Positions 31,861-40,373 of a DNA stretch of 41,263 bases are shown one piece after another. The stretch spans positions 1 to 41,263 of the forward strand of contig NZ_JXBB01000010.1 of NCBI RefSeq assembly GCF_001653195.1, written 5' to 3'. A program made the translations under genes and the position numbers. Source of the DNA: Hydrogenibacillus schlegelii (GTDB lineage: Bacteria; Bacillota; Bacilli; Thermicanales; DSM-22653). Each line of letters opens with the position of its first letter. Position 1 is the stretch's first letter. The notes under the pieces were generated by a model, which saw only the letters and a list, made by a program, of their open reading frames with translations, made no database searches and was not told the DNA's origin.

Positions 31861-33072
31861 TTGACAGAACGTGTAATGAAGACCCATCCGCCTCTCGAAG
31901 GCGTGCGGGTGCTGGAGCTGGGGACGCTCATCGCCGGGCCGTTCGCCTCGCGCATCCTTGCCGAATTCGGCGCCGAAGTGATCAAAATCGAAGCGCCGTA
32001 CGGCGGGGATCCTCTTCGCACCTGGCGGCTTCTCTACAACGGCACCTCCTTGTGGTGGTACGTTCAGGCGCGAAACAAAAAATCGGTGACGGTCGATCTG
32101 AAATCCGAAAAAGGCCAGGAGATCGTCCGCCGCCTGGTGAAGGAAACAGACATCGTCATCGAAAATTTCCGGCCCGGCACGCTGGAAAAGTGGAATCTCG
32201 GCTGGGAGACGCTTTCGGCGATCAACCCCAACCTGATCATGGTCCGCGTCTCCGGATACGGCCAGACCGGCCCGTACCGGAACCGTCCGGGGTTCGGCTC
32301 GATCGGGGAGGCGATGGGCGGGCTCCGGTACATCACCGGCTACCCCGACCGCCCGCCGGTTCGGGTCGGCATCAGCATCGGCGATTCCATCGCGGCCCTC
32401 TACGGCGTTATTGGCGCCCTGATGGCCCTTTATCATCTGCGCGTCAACAAAGGAAAAGGCCAGTACGTGGACGTCGCCCTGTATGAAGCGGTGTTCAGCC
32501 TGATGGAAAGCATGCTGCCGGAGTATTCCCTCTTCGGTCACGTGCGGGAGCGCACGGGCAGCGTTCTGCCCGGGATCACCCCCTCGAACACGTACCGGAC
32601 CCGGGACGGGCAGTATGTCGTCATCGGCGGAAACGCCGACAGCATCTTCAAGCGCCTCATGCGCGCCATCGGCCGGGACGACCTGGCCGACGACCCGACG
32701 CTTTCGACCAACAGCGGCCGTGTGCCGAGGGCCGAAGAGATCGACGCGGCCATCGCCGCCTGGACGGAAGCGCGCGATCTGGACGAAGTGCTGGAAGTTC
32801 TGGAGGAGGCGGAAGTACCGGCGGGAAAAATCTACAGCATCGCCGACATCGCCCAGGATCCTCACTATCAGGCCCGCGGAATGCTGGAAGAAGCGACGCT
32901 GGACGACGGCCGGAAGCTGATGATCCCCGGCATCGTGCCCAAGCTCAGCCTGACCCCCGGAGAGACGAGGTGGCTCGGGCCGAAACTGGGCGCCCATACG
33001 GCGGAAGTGCTTACCCGCCTCGGGTATTCGCCGGAAGAGCAGCGAAGGTTAAAGGAAGAAGGCGTTATCTAG
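31861..33072 (+). CDS. family III (CaiB/BaiF) CoA-transferase, possibly dicarboxylate/HMG-specific
   Basis: The 403-residue protein is of the formyl-CoA transferase family. The N-terminal LEGVRVLELGTLIAGPFAS, GAEVIKIE, RNKKSVTVDLK and SGYGQTGPYRNRPGFGSIGE are conserved. The nucleophilic aspartate is Asp175 in SIGDSIAAL. Family III enzymes move CoA between carboxylic acids through an aspartyl-CoA thioester and an interlocked homodimer. Mammalian SUGCT, in the same family, activates glutarate and 3-hydroxy-3-methylglutarate. Here a CoA-transferase beside HMG-CoA lyase and two transport systems suggests activation of the imported acid to feed the lyase. The start is TTG 31861 with AGGAGG 7-8 bases upstream; an in-frame ATG is at 31876. 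Confidence 0.92.
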   Translation: MTERVMKTHPPLEGVRVLELGTLIAGPFASRILAEFGAEVIKIEAPYGGDPLRTWRLLYNGTSLWWYVQARNKKSVTVDLKSEKGQEIVRRLVKETDIVIENFRPGTLEKWNLGWETLSAINPNLIMVRVSGYGQTGPYRNRPGFGSIGEAMGGLRYITGYPDRPPVRVGISIGDSIAALYGVIGALMALYHLRVNKGKGQYVDVALYEAVFSLMESMLPEYSLFGHVRERTGSVLPGITPSNTYRTRDGQYVVIGGNADSIFKRLMRAIGRDDLADDPTLSTNSGRVPRAEEIDAAIAAWTEARDLDEVLEVLEEAEVPAGKIYSIADIAQDPHYQARGMLEEATLDDGRKLMIPGIVPKLSLTPGETRWLGPKLGAHTAEVLTRLGYSPEEQRRLKEEGVI

Positions 33073-33076
33073 AAAT

Positions 33077-34318
33077 ATGGGGAACACGGCAGAGAAAGAC
33101 GATCACCGATTGCCATGGCGCATGCTGGGATGGCTCTTTGTGACCCAGATTGCGGTCGCCTTTGTCGGCCGCAGCCTGGCTCCGCTCGGCCCGAGGATCG
33201 CCGAAGATCTGAACCTGACCAAGGCGCAGGTCGGCACGCTGACGGCGGCGGTTTTCCTGGGGCAGTCGCTGACCAGCCTTCCCAGCGGATACCTTGCCGA
33301 TCGCCTCGGCTCCCGGCGGATGCTCGCCGCGCTCACGCTGCTTCTGGGATTGAGTTTTGCCCTCGCCTCCTTCACGAATCGCTATGCCTGGATCGTCGCC
33401 CTGGCGGCCATCGGCGGGCTGGGATACGGCGCCATGCACCCGACGTCCAACCGGGGCATTCTTTACTGGTTCCCCCTAGAGCGGCGGGGAACGGCCATGG
33501 GCCTGAAGCAGATGGGCGTCACGGCCGGATCGGCTCTGGCCGTCATCGTTTTGTTCCCACTGGCGCTTCATGCCGGCTGGCGGGCGGCGCTTCTGGTCGC
33601 GGCTTTAACGGTGCTGGCCACCGGTCTCATCGCCACCTGGCATTACCGAGATCCAGAGAAAGGTCAGCACGGTCTTCCTTTCGATCGCGCTTCTGACCCC
33701 TCCTTTTCCTGGTCGGCCACCCTCTCCCTTTTTCGCTCCCGTCCCCTTTGGGGCATCAGTTTGGCCGCCCTATTTTTAACCGGAGCGCAGATGAGCCTAA
33801 CGGCCTATGTGGTCTTTTATGGCCAAGAGCACATGGGGTATCCGCCTTACGCCGCCGGCCTGCTGCTATTTCTCTCCGAAGTCGGCGGCTCGGTTGGAAG
33901 GGTCGCCTGGGGCTTCATCAGCGATCGAGCGTTTCGGGGCGATCGATGGCGAGGACTCATGATCATCGCCGTCTCAACGTTCGCGTTGAACGGGGCGCTG
34001 GCCCTGCTTCCCGCCAAAACGTCGTTTTACCTTACCGCGTTCATCGTCGGATGGCTCGGGCTCACCGTGGTCGGGTTTAACGGTTTGTGGATGGTACAAG
34101 CGGCGGAAAGCGCACCGAAATCGCTGGCCGGACTGGCCAGCGGCCTCAGCTTGAGCATCGGCTCACTCGGGGTCGTCCTGATTCCTCCGGTCTTCGGATG
34201 GATCCTCGACCGAACGGGTGGATACCGATGGGCGTGGGGATTTTTGGCCATGCTGGCGCTGATTGCGGGGGGCTGGCTCATATTCGCTAGAAAGTCTCAA
34301 AATACCGTATCACTTTAA
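33077..34318 (+). CDS. MFS-family transporter
   Basis: The 413-residue protein has about twelve transmembrane segments. The loop 2-3 motif reads GYLADRLGSRRM, and FTNRYAWIVALAAIGGLGYG and the second-half GRVAWGFISDR are further MFS hallmarks. It resembles anion:cation or oxalate/formate-type permeases for organic acids. It begins 4 bases after the CoA-transferase stop, so it is co-transcribed. It gives the operon a second uptake or export route beside the ABC importer. The ribosome site is poor; the gene may rely on coupling from the upstream gene. Confidence 0.9.
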   Translation: MGNTAEKDDHRLPWRMLGWLFVTQIAVAFVGRSLAPLGPRIAEDLNLTKAQVGTLTAAVFLGQSLTSLPSGYLADRLGSRRMLAALTLLLGLSFALASFTNRYAWIVALAAIGGLGYGAMHPTSNRGILYWFPLERRGTAMGLKQMGVTAGSALAVIVLFPLALHAGWRAALLVAALTVLATGLIATWHYRDPEKGQHGLPFDRASDPSFSWSATLSLFRSRPLWGISLAALFLTGAQMSLTAYVVFYGQEHMGYPPYAAGLLLFLSEVGGSVGRVAWGFISDRAFRGDRWRGLMIIAVSTFALNGALALLPAKTSFYLTAFIVGWLGLTVVGFNGLWMVQAAESAPKSLAGLASGLSLSIGSLGVVLIPPVFGWILDRTGGYRWAWGFLAMLALIAGGWLIFARKSQNTVSL

Positions 34319-34335
34319 AGTCTCGGGGGCGGTTC

Positions 34336-35091
34336 ATGAAACGGGAACAAACGGTTCGCCTCAAATCTGGCGACAAGGCACAGTTTATCTATACGGAACT
34401 TCGGCAAGAAATCGTCGAAGGGCGCCTTCCTCCGGGAGCACGGCTGATCGAAGAAAAGCTTGCGGCCCGCTATGGCGTCAGCCGTACCCCGATCCGAGAA
34501 GCGCTGACGCTCCTGGAAGCAGACGGATTAATCATTTTGCAGCGAAACAGAGGCGGAGTGGTTAGGAAGTATGACAAAAAAGAGATATACGATATCTACG
34601 ATCTTCGCTTGCTGATCGAAGGCTACGCCGCCCGACGGGCGGCTCAACGGATCACCGACGCCGATCTGATCGTACTGAAAGGCCTGCTCTCGGAAGCGGA
34701 GGAGGTTCTGGACCGGGCCGGTCGTGGATGGATGCCGTGGAACGACGGTCTTCGCCGCCTGGTCGAAAACAACGTGCAGTTTCATCGACTCATCGCCCGA
34801 GCCGGCGCCAATGCTTTTCTGGAAGGGCTGTGGGAACGGTATACGTTTTTACCTTTTGTATACCGCACGCTACAAGTCTATGGAGAGGAAGGACTGAAAA
34901 CGTCTCTCCGGCAACATCGCATGCTGATCGAAGCGTTCGTAGCCCGCGATCCGGACATGGCGGAATCGATCATGCGAACCCACCTTTATACCGGCAGGCA
35001 CGCGATTTTGAACGCGATGTCCGCCTCGCCCCTTTCCGAATCCCAACCGACGCAAGAGGCGGAGCATGATTCAACGCATTCGAAGTTATGA
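34336..35091 (+). CDS. GntR-family (FCD domain) transcriptional regulator
   Basis: The 251-residue protein has an N-terminal winged helix-turn-helix (about residues 14-80) with LRQEIVEGRLPPGARL, YGVSRTPIREAL and LEADGLI, then an all-helical FCD ligand domain with HRMLIEAFVARDPDMAE and a following histidine (MRTH). FCD regulators are usually repressors released by the pathway substrate or its CoA derivative. It is the last gene of the operon. The operon's promoter carries two TGTATACA/TTGTATACAA palindromes, the usual target type, so autoregulated repression is likely. Convergent with the next gene, only 8 bases separate the stops. Confidence 0.93.
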   Translation: MKREQTVRLKSGDKAQFIYTELRQEIVEGRLPPGARLIEEKLAARYGVSRTPIREALTLLEADGLIILQRNRGGVVRKYDKKEIYDIYDLRLLIEGYAARRAAQRITDADLIVLKGLLSEAEEVLDRAGRGWMPWNDGLRRLVENNVQFHRLIARAGANAFLEGLWERYTFLPFVYRTLQVYGEEGLKTSLRQHRMLIEAFVARDPDMAESIMRTHLYTGRHAILNAMSASPLSESQPTQEAEHDSTHSKL

Positions 35092-35099
35092 CGTCGACC

Positions 35100-36385
35100 T
35101 CACGCGCCGGTTGAAGGCCTTTTGGAGATCGACGTCACCACCGCCGCCGCCAGAACGAGAAGGAGCGCAACATAAATCCCGCTCGCGGCAAAACCGTACG
35201 CTTTGACGAGCGACGTCGTGATCATCGGTGTCGTTCCCGTCACCAGCCCGTTCCCATTTGATAGGAGAAGCTGATGCCCGTCGTGCGCGCCAGGGTGGGG
35301 AAAAGGCCCGCCAGGTACGACGCCTGGGTGGTGTACACCAGCCCGTGCGAAAGGCCGCCCAAGGCCACCGCGAGCACCAGGAACCACGGTGAAGAAAGCG
35401 CAATGACCGCCGAGAGCCCGGTTAGTGTAAGCCCGAAAAGTCCCACATAGACAAAGGTGCGGTTGCTGAACGCTTCGCTCAAAAGCCCGCCCAAGATGAC
35501 GCCGATGAGTTCGACCACGCCGTAGAGAAGCACGATCTTGATGTAGGCGTCGGTGGAGATGACGCCTTTGGCCATCGCCGTTGCGGGAAGCGTCGTCCAG
35601 CTGTAAATGAACCCTGCGCCGACCGCCCCCGTGAGCAAAATGCCCGCGAGCGTCTTAAGCGGGTGGCGGACGATCACCGTCTTCAGCGGATCGGGAAGTT
35701 CACCCGCTTCTTTTTTGGCCGCTTCTTTGGCCGCTTCGTATTCGAACGCCTCCGGGAATCGAATACGAAACATGAGGCCGATGCCGACGAGGACGATGCT
35801 GAGAAGAAAGGCGATCCGCCAACCCCACGCTTCCATGGGGCCTTTTCCGAGGAGGGATTCGATTCCCAAAAGCACGACCGCTGCCAAGATGATCCCGCCC
35901 GGCACCCCGCTTTGCACGACGATCTGGGCGACGACTTTCCGCTTCGTCGCATCGTAAATGTAGCTGGTCGCTGCTCCCCATTCTCCGCCGACCGCAAGGC
36001 CCATAAGAAGACGCAGGAAGACGACGGCGATCGGCGCCCACACACCCCACCGCGCATACGAAGGGATAAGACCGATCAAGGATGTCGAGATCCCGGCGAG
36101 GAAAAGCGTCCAGAACAGCGCTTCTCTTCGCCCGCGCCGATCCCCGATATAGCCGAACAAAATGGCCCCGATCGGCCGGATGGCAAAGGTGATGGCATAC
36201 GTCACATAAACGGCCAGAAGCGCCGCCAGCGGGTCGTCGGAGGGGAAAAAAGCCTTTCCGACATAGGCGCCCCCGATGGCAAACAAAAAAAGGTCATACC
36301 ATTCAAGAATCGTGCCGGTCATCACGCCCGTCGCAATGGCCGGCGAAAGCCGAGAGGGGGGCGAGGAGGCCTTGGCGCCGTTCAT
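35100..36385 (-). pseudogene. MHS-family (MFS) metabolite:H+ symporter, frameshifted near its 3' end
   Basis: The MHS/ProP-KgtP-like transporter has TILEWYDLFLFAIGG, RPIGAILFGYIGDRRGRRE and LRLLMGLAVGGEWG. The first frame ends at TGA 35240-35242 after SFSYQMGTGW. The missing C-terminal helices are encoded in another frame down to 35100, beginning GNGLVTGTTPMITTSLVKAY. Restoring one base in the GGGAACGGG stretch near 35250 would rejoin them. This may be a real one-base deletion or a sequencing error. I place the start at ATG 36383-36385 (TTGGAGGG 6 bases upstream). An ATG at 36424 that overlaps the nitrilase stop is possible. It probably carried a carboxylate or amide substrate for the adjacent nitrilase-fold enzyme. 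Confidence 0.85.
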
Positions 36386-36420
36386 AACCATCCCTCCAAG
36401 TTGAACATTGGTTGATCTGA

Positions 36421-37233
36421 TCATGCCCCACCATTACGGGAAAAATACACTTCCGGCCTTCGAAGGGTCAAAGTAGGAATAATCGTTCGGCTTTCCCGAA
36501 CAACATTTAGGTCGAGGGTGATCTCTCCATACTTTTCACCCGCTCCCATATCCATCATGACCGTTCCATAAGGGTCAACGACCGCCGATCGCCCGGTAAA
36601 AACTTTGCTGAATTGGGAGGCCATGACCATGTACGAGGTATTTTCAATCGCTCTCGCCCTGGCCAGCGTTAGCAAAGTTTCTTCTTTCATCGGTCCGGAA
36701 TACCACGCCGCGGGGGTGAGAAACAGTTCGGCCCCTTCTAGCGCCGCCGTTCGATACAGCTCGGGAAATCGAAGATCAAAGCAGATCGAAAGAACGACCT
36801 TCGTTTTGCCGATATCGATCACACGAGGCTTCTCATTTCCGGGCATCACATATTCGGACTCCTTGTAATGATAGGCATCATATAAATGAATTTTTCTATA
36901 GGTTGCCAAGAGATGACCGTCCGGCCGAATGAGGAATGCGGTGTTATACACTTTAGGCGGATACGGGCTTTTCGTGAGCAACGCCCCGACCAAGTAAACT
37001 TTATGGGTCTTGGCCATCTCTTGAAGCGACGTCATATATGCCCCGTCCAAAGAATCGGCCAGTTGAAACGCTTCTTCAGGAGACAGGTGTTCCAAGTTGA
37101 AATTGACATACTCCGGAAGCACGATAAGTTCCGCATCTCGTTTGCCCGACATTAGATTTCTTATTTTTTCCAAGTTCCGTTCCTTGGCCCGATCGACGCC
37201 AAACTGTACAAGCCCGACCGTGAAAGGGTTCAT
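36421..37233 (-). CDS. nitrilase-superfamily carbon-nitrogen hydrolase
   Basis: The 270-residue enzyme has the complete Glu-Lys-Cys triad: Glu41 in VLPEY, Lys114 in YRKIHLYD and Cys151 in SICFDLRFPE. The length and YRKIHLYDA sequence are those of the omega-amidase/carbamoylase branch (Nit2-like, aliphatic amidase-related) rather than true nitrilases. It is cytoplasmic and hydrolyses an amide or N-carbamoyl bond; the substrate cannot be fixed. GGAAAG lies upstream of the ATG. It is operonic with the MHS transporter, whose reading frame touches its stop. An IS607-type element end lies almost against the start, which could have removed the native promoter. Confidence 0.92.
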   Translation of the reverse strand: MNPFTVGLVQFGVDRAKERNLEKIRNLMSGKRDAELIVLPEYVNFNLEHLSPEEAFQLADSLDGAYMTSLQEMAKTHKVYLVGALLTKSPYPPKVYNTAFLIRPDGHLLATYRKIHLYDAYHYKESEYVMPGNEKPRVIDIGKTKVVLSICFDLRFPELYRTAALEGAELFLTPAAWYSGPMKEETLLTLARARAIENTSYMVMASQFSKVFTGRSAVVDPYGTVMMDMGAGEKYGEITLDLNVVRESRTIIPTLTLRRPEVYFSRNGGA

Positions 37234-37332
37234 TTGCGTTCTTTCCTTTCTTCATTTGGCTTCCGGGAGCCCGGGGAGTTTTGCACAACGTACCGATGCG
37301 GTTTTGACCCGCGGCCGGGTGAGACGTCAGGA

Positions 37333-37579
37333 GCGCATCTTCCAGCGCCAGCGTCCACAGGCGGGCCTGAAGGCCGTAAGGACTTTTGAAGCCGGCCCGG
37401 ACGAGCACGTCTCGAAGCGCCCGGCGGCCGCCCGGTCCCAGATAAGGGAGGAAGGCGAGATGCGCGTACCGGACGAAAAAGGCGTCCTTCTGCCGGGCAT
37501 AGGCCTCAATCGTCCGCTTTAGGGTTTCCCGCTTTCTTCGGTTCAGCGGAAGACTCCTCCGCCGAACGGTTCGCTTCAT
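37333..37579 (-). pseudogene. tnpB: truncated tnpB of an IS607-type element
   Basis: ATG 37577-37579 begins MKRTVRRRSLPLNRRKRETL and runs about 82 residues with KDAFFVRYAHL and GFKSPYGLQARLWTLALEDA. This resembles the N-terminal domain of an IS607-associated TnpB, the small RNA-guided nuclease ancestor of Cas12. The RuvC and zinc-ribbon parts are missing. The frame runs on into about 100 bases (37234-37332) that look like the element's right end, with small hairpins such as ACCCG-GCCG-CGGGT (37308-37321). The start overlaps the tnpA end by 74 bases. No nuclease can be made. Confidence 0.7.
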
Positions 37580-38192
37580 CGCCCAGGGCCTCCCTGACCG
37601 TCCGCACGAGCTTTCGCGCCCGGTACGACCGGCTCCCGTACAGCCGGGCGGCGAAATGCCGGACGATGCGCACCAGATCTTCCGCCAGTTCCTGCGCCGG
37701 CGCCGCCTTTTCGTCCCGGTGGACGACGACGATCTCCGCCCCGTATTTGGCGAACAGGTCCTCGAAAAACTCGAAGCCGAACCGAACAAGTCGATCTTTG
37801 TCGGCAATGACGACCCGTTCCACCTCTCCCCGCAGCACCATGGAGACGAGGCGCATGAAGCCTTTCCGCCGGTCATTGAGCGCCGAGCCGATGTCCGCAA
37901 TGACCTCATCGACGCCGTATCCGCGGGAGACGGCAAACTGCCGGAGGAATTCGGTCTGGGTTTCCAGATCGTTTTTCTGCCCGGCCGAGGAGACGCGGGC
38001 GTACAGGACCGTCTTCTTGGGCCGTTCCGCCCGTTTCATCCCCAGCGCCTGAAAGAGCATCTCTTCCGTGTACCGCCGTTTTCCGGTCGGCGTCCGGAGG
38101 GGTTTGAGCCTCCCCTCTTTGTCCCAGTTGCGGAGGGTCGAGACGCTGACGCCCAGAAGCCGGGCGAATTCGCCGATGGAGTAGAGTTTCAT
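37506..38192 (-). CDS. tnpA: IS607-family transposase, MerR-HTH serine recombinase (TnpA)
   Basis: The 228-residue protein has an N-terminal MerR-type helix-turn-helix (IGEFARLLGVSVSTLRNWDK, residues 6-25), followed by a small serine-recombinase domain. The catalytic Ser68 lies in YARVSSAGQKND, and conserved ADKDRLVRFGFEFFE follows. IS607 TnpA catalyses excision and integration through a circular intermediate, without terminal inverted repeats or target duplication. The ATG at 38190-38192 was chosen because the HTH starts there. The ribosome site is weak. The C-terminal 25 residues overlap the tnpB start. It appears intact. Confidence 0.92.
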   Translation of the reverse strand: MKLYSIGEFARLLGVSVSTLRNWDKEGRLKPLRTPTGKRRYTEEMLFQALGMKRAERPKKTVLYARVSSAGQKNDLETQTEFLRQFAVSRGYGVDEVIADIGSALNDRRKGFMRLVSMVLRGEVERVVIADKDRLVRFGFEFFEDLFAKYGAEIVVVHRDEKAAPAQELAEDLVRIVRHFAARLYGSRSYRARKLVRTVREALGDEANRSAEESSAEPKKAGNPKADD

Positions 38193-38199
38193 TGAGATA

Positions 38200-38249
38200 C
38201 CACCCGGTACCAGCTTATACCAGGTGGCCTCAAATGTCAAGAACATTTG
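38200..38249. promoter_or_regulatory. inverted repeats upstream of IS607 tnpA (likely left end/operator)
   Basis: CCACC-c-GGTA-(8 bases)-TACC-a-GGTGG spans 38200-38227, an imperfect dyad 8 bases before the tnpA start. CAAATG-(7 bases)-CATTTG follows at 38231-38249. A MerR-type N-terminal domain would bind such dyads. Together they mark the left end of the element or a self-repression site. Confidence 0.5.
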
Positions 38250-38460
38250 CGAATACCAGCGAAAGAAACGAACGCTGTTTCTTGCCTCATTCTAAACGGC
38301 CGGTGAAAAACCTCTTCGTTTTGAAGGAAAACCGGACCTATGGATCGAATTCATTCAATCAAAGCGAGCATCCCTTTCTCAAAAAGGAGATTCAAACCTG
38401 CCGCCTCAACGATTGACTTCCCGTCAATCCAAATGGGACTTCTCTGCGATCCATGAGTAG
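38250..38460. other. noncoding spacer with small hairpins
   Basis: I see no gene here. It contains the hairpins AAGAAAC/GTTTCTT (38263-38283) and GATTGAC-TTCCC-GTCAATC (38411-38429), the second immediately before a transposase remnant. Neither is followed by a convincing T-run. Confidence 0.4.
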
Positions 38461-38716
38461 ATCACCCCGCTTGATTCGGAACGCACCGGCCGTCCGGCCG
38501 TCGATCCGGAACTCGTCATGGAGAAAGCACGCCAAAAATGGAGTAAGATCATGGTCAACCGCATGACCGGGCCAAACGGACGCGACGCGTCGTCATGGAA
38601 CGCCTTTTTGCCGAAGTTAAAGAGCTGCACGGCTTAATCCGTGCTCGAAGCCGTGGCTTGAAAGCGTTGCTGGGGAAGCCATTCTGACGGCTGTGGTGCA
38701 GAATCTCAAACGATGA
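38461..38716 (+). pseudogene. degenerate remnant of the same IS1182/IS5-like transposase (copy B)
   Basis: The plus strand reads ITPLDSERTGRPAVDPELVM and then goes straight into EKARQKWSKI, so the two blocks separated by about 190 bases in copy A (23755-24150) are contiguous here. In a second frame from ATG 38595, MERLFAEVKELHGLIRARSR continues to a stop at 38685-38687. A third frame gives AILTAVVQNLKR to TGA 38714-38716. These last pieces are the conserved C-terminus of IS1182-type DDE transposases. At least two frameshifts and a large internal deletion make it inactive. From 38717 to 38922 I see only a small hairpin (38825-38844). Confidence 0.75.
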
Positions 38717-38922
38717 AGCCGGTATGGGCGGAAGCGCCCACAGACCGGGAGTTCCGTATGCCTCAAACCGGCAGACGAAAGGATCACAAGGGGAGCAGCC
38801 GCATTTTTGACGGTTCTATTCGTTCTGACGTCACACTTCGTCAGGCGAAGAGGGTCGACCCAGCGGACTTAATTCACCAATAGACATTACGGCCCTGAAT
38901 GTAAGACCTGCAAGGTGGTGAA

Positions 38923-39717
38923 TTGGCGGCCATGTTATCTAATGTTCTCGTCGAGGTCGATCGGCTTAAGAGGGAGCTGGATCGAACAAGGCCGCTTACG
39001 CCCGCAGAAGCCCGGCGGCTTCGGGAGTACCTGCTGGTGGAGTGGACCCACCACTCAACGGCTCTGGAGGGAAACACCCTCGATCTTGGCGAGACGCGCC
39101 TTGTCCTGCTCGATGGGCTTACCATCGGCGGAAAAACGCTGCGGGAACATCTGGAGGTTGTGGATCATCGGGACGCCATCGAGTGGATGGAAAGCGTCGT
39201 TCGTGAGAAACAGCCCCTCTCTGAGGGACTGATCCGGGAACTTAACAGACTGGTCCTGAAATCCACCCTGCCCGAGGAAGCCGGGAGGTACCGCAGGGGA
39301 GGAAGGCGGATTGCCGGCAGCCGTCACGTGCCCCCGCCCGCGTGGGACGTCCCTGATCTCGTGCGGAGCATGATTGAACAGTACACCGCCCGCAAGGAGA
39401 AGGAGCACCCGGTCGTGCTGGCGGCGTGGCTTCACTGGCGATTCGTTTTCATCCATCCCTTCACGGACGGCAACGGGCGGACGGCACGGCTGCTCATGAA
39501 TTTTTCCCTCTTGTCCGATGGCTATCCTCCGGCGGTGATTCGGAAAGAAGACCGGGAGAGGTACCTGGACACCCTTGAAGACGCTTCTGTAAGCGGAGAC
39601 CTGGAGCCGTTCTCCCTGCTGGTGGCGGAGAGGGTAAAAGAGGAGCTCCGCTTGCGGCTTGAGATCGCCGGCAAAGTATCTCTGAAGGCGAAGAAGCCGA
39701 AAGGACCGTCTCTCTGA
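38923..39717 (+). CDS. Fic-domain AMP-transferase-type protein with built-in inhibitory motif
   Basis: The 264-residue protein has the full Fic motif HPFTDGNGRTAR (residues 178-189; His178 catalytic). Upstream, STALEGN at 45-51 fits the inhibitory (S/T)xxxE(G/N) motif on an N-terminal helix, making it a class II, self-inhibited Fic protein. Such proteins usually transfer AMP from ATP to a protein hydroxyl, and the inhibitory Glu49 must move for activity. No separate antitoxin gene is adjacent. The C-terminal Lys-rich tail is not long enough for an extra DNA-binding domain. The start is TTG 38923 (AAGGTGG 5 bases upstream) or ATG 38932. It lies between two IS607-type elements. Confidence 0.92.
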   Translation: MAAMLSNVLVEVDRLKRELDRTRPLTPAEARRLREYLLVEWTHHSTALEGNTLDLGETRLVLLDGLTIGGKTLREHLEVVDHRDAIEWMESVVREKQPLSEGLIRELNRLVLKSTLPEEAGRYRRGGRRIAGSRHVPPPAWDVPDLVRSMIEQYTARKEKEHPVVLAAWLHWRFVFIHPFTDGNGRTARLLMNFSLLSDGYPPAVIRKEDRERYLDTLEDASVSGDLEPFSLLVAERVKEELRLRLEIAGKVSLKAKKPKGPSL

Positions 39718-39769
39718 TGGGACGTCCTCCCCGAATAAATTCGAGGGTTGCCAGCAGCTTAAAATACAA

Positions 39770-39798
39770 TTGACCTTTATTCCTTTCTCAAGTAAATA
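39770..39798 (+). promoter_or_regulatory. promoter of the second IS607-type tnpA, leaderless arrangement
   Basis: TTGACC (39770-39775), 17 bases, then TAAATA (39793-39798). The expected transcript start would be about 39804-39806, which is the tnpA ATG itself, and no Shine-Dalgarno sequence precedes the ATG. A leaderless message is suggested. The element's left end must lie within 39718-39803. Confidence 0.5.
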
Positions 39799-39803
39799 TA
39801 CCC

Positions 39804-40373
39804 ATGAAGCTGAGCGAATGGGCAAGAAAGCGCGGCATCACCTACAAGACAGCTTGGCGCTGGGTGCGGGAAGACACAATGCCCGTGCCGTTCGAAATCA
39901 CCCCCTCGGGCACGATCCTCGTCCACGAACCCGAAGCACCCAGGGAAGGCCTCGTCGCCCTTTACACCCGGGTGTCATCTTCCGACCAGAAGGCAGATCT
40001 TAAGCGGCAGGTGGTGAGGCTTTGAGAGTTTGCCAATGCCAAGGGCCTTTCGGTCGGAAAGACGGTCAAGGAGATCGGGTCCGGTTTGAACGGCAAGCGG
40101 AGGGAACGCGTGAAGCTCCTTACTGACCCGAACGTCGCGACGATTGTCGTCGAACACCGGGATCGCCTGGCACGCTTTGGTTTCGAGTCCATCGAAGCGG
40201 CCCTTCGGGCACAGGGACGGCGCCTTCTGGTGGTCGAAGAAAGAGAGGAGGACGACCTAGTGCGCGATATGACCGAGGTCCTCACGTCTCCGGCCGCCCG
40301 TCTGTACGGCAGGCGTTCCGCGAAACGCCGGGCAAAAAAGGCGCCGGAGGTGCTTCGGCATGAAGATCCATAG
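39804..40373 (+). pseudogene. tnpA: IS607-family tnpA interrupted by an in-frame TGA
   Basis: The protein is an IS607-type TnpA: an N-terminal HTH (WARKRGITYKTAWRWVRED), catalytic Ser58 in YTRVSSSDQKADL, and after the stop EHRDRLARFGFESIEAAL and RRLLVVEE. Codon 74 (40023-40025) is TGA, and the same frame then stays open for 115 codons to TAG at 40371-40373 with no other lesion. The family usually has a tryptophan, arginine or other residue here, so TGG or CGA to TGA is the simplest change. Without readthrough only the HTH and active-site serine remain. The gene overlaps tnpB by 14 bases. It is clearly different in sequence from the copy at 37506. Confidence 0.85.
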
